Of a DNA stretch of 46,868 bases, positions 42,236 through 46,868 are shown piece after piece. Location: contig MPMP01000038.1 in assembly GCA_002238565.1 (NCBI GenBank), positions 1-46,868 of the forward strand. The letters run 5' to 3'. The notes under the pieces are model-generated. The model had not been told where the DNA came from, searched no databases, and saw only the letters and a list, made by a program, of their open reading frames with translations. The stretch's first letter is position 1, and every line of letters begins with the position of its first letter. This stretch comes from Albidovulum sp. bin36. GTDB taxonomy: Bacteria; Pseudomonadota; Alphaproteobacteria; Rhodobacterales; Rhodobacteraceae. Both the position numbers and the translations under genes were made by a program.

Positions 42236-42258
42236 GTGCCCAAGCTAAGGAGATTTGC

Positions 42259-43310
42259 ATGGCACACAAGGCACCGGGAAAACACTACCGCGAAGGCATC
42301 AGCTTGGTCAAACTGTTCAAGATGTTCCCGGATGATGAAGCCGCCGAAAAGTGGTTCACCGAACGTCGCTGGTCGGAAGGCTCACACTGTCCGCATTGCG
42401 GATCGGTTCGCGTCCAGTCCGGGGCCGCGCACAAGACGATGCCGTATCGCTGTCGCGAGCGCGGTTGCCGCAAGCGGTTCTCCGTCCGCACAGGAACCTG
42501 CATGGAAGCATCCAATCTCGGTTTCCAGATTTGGGCGATTGCCATGTATCTCATGTCAACGAGCCTGAAAGGCGTATCGTCAATGCGCCTTCACCGGGAT
42601 CTGGAAATCACGCAGAAGTCGGCTTGGCATTTGGCCATGAGATTGCGGAAAGCGCTTGAGGACGATGGCGTTGACCTGCCGTTTCAGGGTCCCGTTGAGG
42701 CAGACGAATCCTACATTGGCGGATTGGAGAAGAACAAGCACTACGACAAAAGGCTGAAAGCCGGACGCGGCGGCGTGGGCAAGGCGATTGTCGCGGGCGT
42801 GAAGGACCGCGAGACGAACAGGGTTGTCGCCACGGTCGTGCTGGACACAAAGGCGGTGACGCTGCAAGGGTTCGTGGAAGGCCACACAGAGCCGTCAGCG
42901 CAGGTTTACACCAATGAAGGTGCGGCTACGTGGGTATCGATAGGGCGCATGAGAGCGTCAAGCACAGCGTTGGAGAGTATGTCAGGGATATGGCTCACAC
43001 GAATAGCATGGAGAGTTTCTGGAGCACGATTGAGCGGGCACACAAGGGCGTATTCCACAAGTTCTCCAAGAAGCACCTTGATCGCTACGTCACTGAGTTC
43101 GTCGGAAAGCACAACGTCCGCAACGCGGACACCGAAGACCAGATGGAAGGGATGGTTGCAGGGATGTTCGGCAAGCGACTCCGCTACCGTGAACTGATTA
43201 CCGATAACGGACTCCCTAGCGGGGCAAGGTCGTGTAGTCGCCGACGACGGAAAGCATGTGCTGAGAGCAGAGAACGTATACGTTGCGACGATCTACGCGA
43301 AGGCGATTGA
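42259..43310 (+). pseudogene. IS1595-family transposase, frameshifted
   Basis: The first frame reads a zinc-ribbon (CPHCGSVRVQ, then CRKRFSVRTGT), a helix-turn-helix region (EITQKSAWHLAMRLRKAL) and VEADESYIGG with the first catalytic Asp. It goes to VYTNEG near 42918, then turns into unrelated sequence. In another frame from about 42925 the expected continuation appears: YVGIDRAHESVKHSVGEYVR, HTNSMESFWSTIERAHKGVF and FVGKHNVRNADTEDQ. A single missing base near 42923 explains this. The family C-terminus (LRYRELITDNGL) ends near 43230. No right-end inverted repeat matching the left flank was found, so the element may be truncated. It belongs to a different subgroup from the copy at 583-1125. 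Confidence 0.85.
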
Positions 43311-43341
43311 CGCTAGCTGGTTCGAGGACAAGGCATGTACC

Positions 43342-45321
43342 ATGCAGAACCTTCGTGACGTTCTGGCCGAACTGTTGCAGGCCGAACAAGCCTTCATCTC
43401 AGATGGGGCGATCTTGAAGAATGCAGTAATCGAGGCGGCGTTGAGCATGGATCAACGCCTTCTGAAGTTGCTGTTGCAGTCTGACACGATCAAGACGCAA
43501 TTCTTTACAGAAGTGGCCGGAACCTTGGTTTTCGACAAGGTGCGATTCCAGGACTTTGTATCGAACAAGGCGTTCCTGCCCGACAGTTACACCGTATTCA
43601 AGAACCGCATCGGCCTGACATATGGGCGAGGCGAATACCTTGGCCAGTCGCACGACGTGGTTCTGACTTGGCCTTACAAGGACTGTGTGCTTGAAGGCGG
43701 TATGACAAAAGAGGACCGAGGGCGCAATGAGGTGTTCTGGAACACAACGCTTGCCCCGGACGACATTACACGCCTGTTTGAACCCAAAGTTCTAACCGGG
43801 TGGGAGCGCTGGGATGCCGAAGCGGTGGGAAAGGGCAATGCCAAGCCGGTGGGGGACATCACCGAGGACGACAACCTGCTTATCAAAGGCAACAACCTGT
43901 TGGTGTTGCACTCGCTCAAAATGCGCTATGCCGACAAGGTGAAGTTGATCTATATCGACCCGCCATTCAACACGGACAGCGACAGCTTCAAGTATAATGA
44001 TCGTTTCAATCGATCTTCATGGCTGACCTTCATGAAGAACAGGCTCGAAGTCGCCAAGATTTTTCTGCACCGCACCGGAACAATGATGGTGCATATAGAC
44101 GAAAAGGAAATGGCTCATCTTCGTGTTCTATGCGACGAAATTCTTGGCCGTGAGAACTTTCTTAATATCTTCTGCATCAAGACTTCCGACCCTTCTGGTC
44201 ACAAGACAGTCAACCCTTCGCCATACGCACAGACAGAGTACATACTTCTCTATGCTAAGCATAAGCCATCGTACAAGTATGAAACTCACTTCGTGCCCGC
44301 GAACTATGACATCGGTTACAACAAGTTAATCAAGAACCCGGACGCTCCTTATGCGGATTGGGAAATCGTGGGCTTGAACGAATTTGTCGCTCAAGAAAAC
44401 GGCTACCAAGATACTCGGCAGGCCAATCAGAGGCTTGGAAAACATGTGTTTGAGAGCCTAGTGGCGAGATATGCGTTTGAGCATCGGGATTCTGTCTTTC
44501 AAGCGACAGCGATTGCCAGCGACGCCGCAAAAAGCATCGTTTCCGTGAGGAACCAATCCAAGGCTGAACCCGGCAAAGTCTTCCGTGCTGAAAGTGACCG
44601 TGGCGAAGTTTTTGTCTTGAATGGCCGACAGATTTATTTGTACGCGAACAAAATCAAAGAGATCGATGGTCAACTTGTCCCCGCTAAGCCGCTTACAAAC
44701 CTGTGGGCTGACATCGCCTACAATGGCATCTCCAGAGAAGGTGGCGTGACCCTCAAGAACGGCAAGAAACCGGAAAAGTTATTGAGGCGTGTTATTGAGA
44801 TTAGCACAGACAAGGGTGATTTGGTTCTGGATTTCTTTGCGGGTAGCGGAACGACTGCGGCGGTCGCGCACAAGTTGGGACGGCAATGGATAACGATAGA
44901 GCAATTAGACTACATCCAATCTCTGCCTAAGAACCGACTCGTAAATGTCATTGAAGGGGATGCGTCGGGTGTATCCAAGGCTGTAAACTACCAAGGCGGC
45001 GGATCATTTGTCTATGCCGAACTCGCGGCTTTCAACTCTGCCTTTGCTGACCGCATTGAAGCCGCCCAAGACATCGGCACGCTGCAAAGCATTCATGCGG
45101 ACATCCAATCCACCGGCTATCTGCGCCATGATTTGGATCTAAGCGCTTTTGATGCCGACGAATTCGCTAGCTTGCCCCTGGATGATGCCCGGCGGGTGTT
45201 GATGGACTGCCTTGATGCCAACCACCTATATGTCAATCTTGGCTCATTGGACGATGCGGACTTCGACATTTCGGACGAAGATGCCCACGCCACACGGTCG
45301 TTCTATGGGTTAGAAGAATGA
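43342..45321 (+). CDS. mod: Type III restriction-modification methyltransferase (Mod)
   Basis: This 659-residue protein starts at ATG 43342. An upstream ATG-like frame from 43258 adds 28 residues with no family resemblance. The N-terminus (QNLRDVLAELLQAEQAFISD) matches type III Mod proteins. Catalytic motif IV is IDPPFNT near residue 205, and the SAM-binding motif I DFFAGSGTT is near 496. The order IV then I is the beta class typical of type III N6-adenine methyltransferases. The target-recognition region lies between them (about 270-450). The gene starts about 110 nt after the transposase remnant. Its stop overlaps the res start by 4 nt. Confidence 0.95.
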   Translation: MQNLRDVLAELLQAEQAFISDGAILKNAVIEAALSMDQRLLKLLLQSDTIKTQFFTEVAGTLVFDKVRFQDFVSNKAFLPDSYTVFKNRIGLTYGRGEYLGQSHDVVLTWPYKDCVLEGGMTKEDRGRNEVFWNTTLAPDDITRLFEPKVLTGWERWDAEAVGKGNAKPVGDITEDDNLLIKGNNLLVLHSLKMRYADKVKLIYIDPPFNTDSDSFKYNDRFNRSSWLTFMKNRLEVAKIFLHRTGTMMVHIDEKEMAHLRVLCDEILGRENFLNIFCIKTSDPSGHKTVNPSPYAQTEYILLYAKHKPSYKYETHFVPANYDIGYNKLIKNPDAPYADWEIVGLNEFVAQENGYQDTRQANQRLGKHVFESLVARYAFEHRDSVFQATAIASDAAKSIVSVRNQSKAEPGKVFRAESDRGEVFVLNGRQIYLYANKIKEIDGQLVPAKPLTNLWADIAYNGISREGGVTLKNGKKPEKLLRRVIEISTDKGDLVLDFFAGSGTTAAVAHKLGRQWITIEQLDYIQSLPKNRLVNVIEGDASGVSKAVNYQGGGSFVYAELAAFNSAFADRIEAAQDIGTLQSIHADIQSTGYLRHDLDLSAFDADEFASLPLDDARRVLMDCLDANHLYVNLGSLDDADFDISDEDAHATRSFYGLEE

Positions 45322-46868
45322 ACCAGACACTGAGCGACAAACTGGCGGCGGCTTCGGAATTGGGACTTCTGAACAAGGAAATCCCCAAGAACATCACGGG
45401 CAATCTCGCGCCGAACATTTGCCTGCGCACATACCAAGCCACGGTGCTGGAACGATTTCTGTATTTCATCGATGACTTTCCGCAGAAACCTTCCAATCCG
45501 CACCTGTTGTTCCACATGGCCACCGGAAGCGGAAAGACGGTGTTGATGGCGGCCCTGATACTTGACCTCTACCGGCGCGGCTATCGAAACTTCCTGTTCT
45601 TCGTGAACTCCACCCAGATCATTGAGAAGACCAAGGAGAACTTTCTCAATCCGGCATCCACCAAGCACCTGTTCGCGCCGAAGTTGCGCATTGATGACAA
45701 GCCGGTGGAAATCCGTTCGGTGGCCACGTTCGACGGGGCAAGCGGGGATGCGATCAATATTCACTTCACCACCATCCATGGTTTGCACACGCGGATGCAG
45801 TACCCGAAAGAGAACGCTGTCACGATTGAGGATTTTCGTGACTACAAGATAGTGATGATTTCGGACGAGGCGCATCACCTGAATGCCGAAACCAAGAAGA
45901 CACTGACCATGGGCGAGGCTGAGGAGAAGGCCAGTTGGGAAGGAACAGTGTCGGAGATATTCCGTCAACACCCTGAGAACATGCTATTGGAGTTTACGGC
46001 GACAGTGGACCTGAGCCATGAGGCGATCCGAGCGAAGTATCACGACAAGATTTTGTACGACTACTCGTTGCGGCAATTCCGCGAGGACGGCTATTCCAAA
46101 GACATCGAATTGCGTCAGGCCGATTTGCCGCCTGCGAAACGGATGATGCAGGCGATGGTACTAAGTCAGTATCGCCGCAAGGTGGCCGAGGCGCATGGGG
46201 TGCATTGCAAGCCGGTGATGCTGATGAAGTCAAAGACGATCAGGGAAAGCGCCGATAACGAGGCGACGTTCACTGCGATGGTGGCCGCACTGTGCGGTGA
46301 CGCATTGGAAACGCTTAGAGCGACCACAGATGGCGACGAAACCCTCCTAAAGGCATTCTCCTACATCATGGATGAAAGGGCCATGAGTGGTGCGGAATTC
46401 GCCCGTGAACTACAGGGGGACTTTGCCTCCGAGAAGGTGCTGAACGTCAACAACCCCAAGGATCTGGAAAGCAGACAGATTGAATTGAACGCGCTGGAGG
46501 ACCGAGACAACGAGATACGCGTGATCTTCGCCGTCGACAAGCTGAACGAAGGTTGGGATGTCCTGAACCTGTTCGACATCGTGCGGCTGTACGATACGCG
46601 GGACGGCAAAGCCAACAAGGTTGGCAAGACCACGATGGCCGAGGCTCAGTTGATCGGGCGCGGTGCGCGGTATTTTCCGTTCGCTCAGCCAGGCATACTG
46701 CACTATGGCTTTGTCGACGCGGATGCGGCGACCGACATGCGCAAGTACGACAACGACGTTGCCCATCCAATGCGGATACTTGAGCAGTTTCACTATCACT
46801 GTTCGCACAATCCCAGGTACATTCAGGACATCCGCAACGCCCTGCGTGAAACCGGCATGTTGGACGAA
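45318..46868 (+). CDS. res: Type III restriction enzyme Res subunit (5' part)
   Basis: The gene starts at ATG 45318 (ATGA overlap with mod) and is open to the end of the window, giving 517 codons of an expected 850-1000. The helicase motor is visible: Walker A ATGSGKT near residue 70, DEAH (ISDEAHHLN) near 182, motif III FTATVD near 226 and motif VI-region LIGRGARYF near 450. The C-terminal nuclease domain (PD-(D/E)xK) is outside the window, so I cannot say whether the enzyme is intact. With Mod it would cleave DNA after ATP-dependent movement between two inversely oriented sites. Confidence 0.93.
   Translation, partial: MNQTLSDKLAAASELGLLNKEIPKNITGNLAPNICLRTYQATVLERFLYFIDDFPQKPSNPHLLFHMATGSGKTVLMAALILDLYRRGYRNFLFFVNSTQIIEKTKENFLNPASTKHLFAPKLRIDDKPVEIRSVATFDGASGDAINIHFTTIHGLHTRMQYPKENAVTIEDFRDYKIVMISDEAHHLNAETKKTLTMGEAEEKASWEGTVSEIFRQHPENMLLEFTATVDLSHEAIRAKYHDKILYDYSLRQFREDGYSKDIELRQADLPPAKRMMQAMVLSQYRRKVAEAHGVHCKPVMLMKSKTIRESADNEATFTAMVAALCGDALETLRATTDGDETLLKAFSYIMDERAMSGAEFARELQGDFASEKVLNVNNPKDLESRQIELNALEDRDNEIRVIFAVDKLNEGWDVLNLFDIVRLYDTRDGKANKVGKTTMAEAQLIGRGARYFPFAQPGILHYGFVDADAATDMRKYDNDVAHPMRILEQFHYHCSHNPRYIQDIRNALRETGMLDE

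Overview
This 46.9 kb window looks like accessory or catabolic chromosome of an alphaproteobacterium. The best lineage marker is a tRNA-His that carries A73 and has no G at position -1, which is an alphaproteobacterial arrangement. An MmcB-type protein, Tat-type signals on most solute-binding proteins and an oversized TRAP system agree with this. I cannot name a genus. Many broken transposase genes from at least five families show repeated insertion and decay.

Layout: (1) 1-1400 is mobile-element debris: a deleted transposase, a broken IS1595-type gene and an ArdC-like scrap. (2) 1464-10093, minus strand, is a catabolic cluster: M81 (MlrC-like) peptidase, a MalEFG-type ABC importer without an ATPase gene, a Gfo/Idh/MocA dehydrogenase, a creatininase-family amidohydrolase, an unknown barrel-like protein and an MBL-fold hydrolase. 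(3) 11052-13526 is a more AT-rich islet: a cytosine-5 DNA methyltransferase, its restriction endonuclease interrupted by a TAG codon, a tiny GIY-YIG-like protein and a small membrane protein. (4) 13527-15079 is debris again, including a second copy of the ~148 bp leader found at position 1, now fused to an IS256-type remnant. (5) 15080-19749, minus strand, is a sulfatase with its own ABC importer, again without an ATPase. (6) 20044-20869 holds IS66-like and DDE transposase remnants.

(7) 21376-32567, plus strand, is a long probable operon or pair of operons: a CrtI/PYROXD2-like FAD oxidoreductase, a complete Dpp-type ABC importer (binding protein, two permeases, two ATPases), a two-subunit indolepyruvate:ferredoxin-type oxidoreductase and a hotdog thioesterase. 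The likely theme is uptake of an organic nitrogen or peptide-like compound and oxidation of the derived aryl 2-oxoacid to an acyl-CoA. (8) 32619-33044 is mmcB-like. (9) 33442-39302, minus strand, is a TRAP system with two paralogous DctP genes, a long DctQ and a 784-residue DctM. A MITE-like inverted repeat lies between dctP and dctQ. (10) tRNA-His is at 39695 and a glutamate dehydrogenase family gene at 40129. (11) 42206-46868 is a frameshifted IS1595-type element directly followed by a type III restriction-modification system (mod, and res running off the end).

Two patterns span the window. Four of five solute-binding-protein genes are followed by a strong perfect hairpin, suggesting differential expression within the transport operons. 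The two restriction-modification loci both sit beside transposon debris, one decayed and one apparently intact. I saw no CRISPR array, prophage or rRNA. The most unusual untested unit is the M81/creatininase/MBL/barrel importer cluster.
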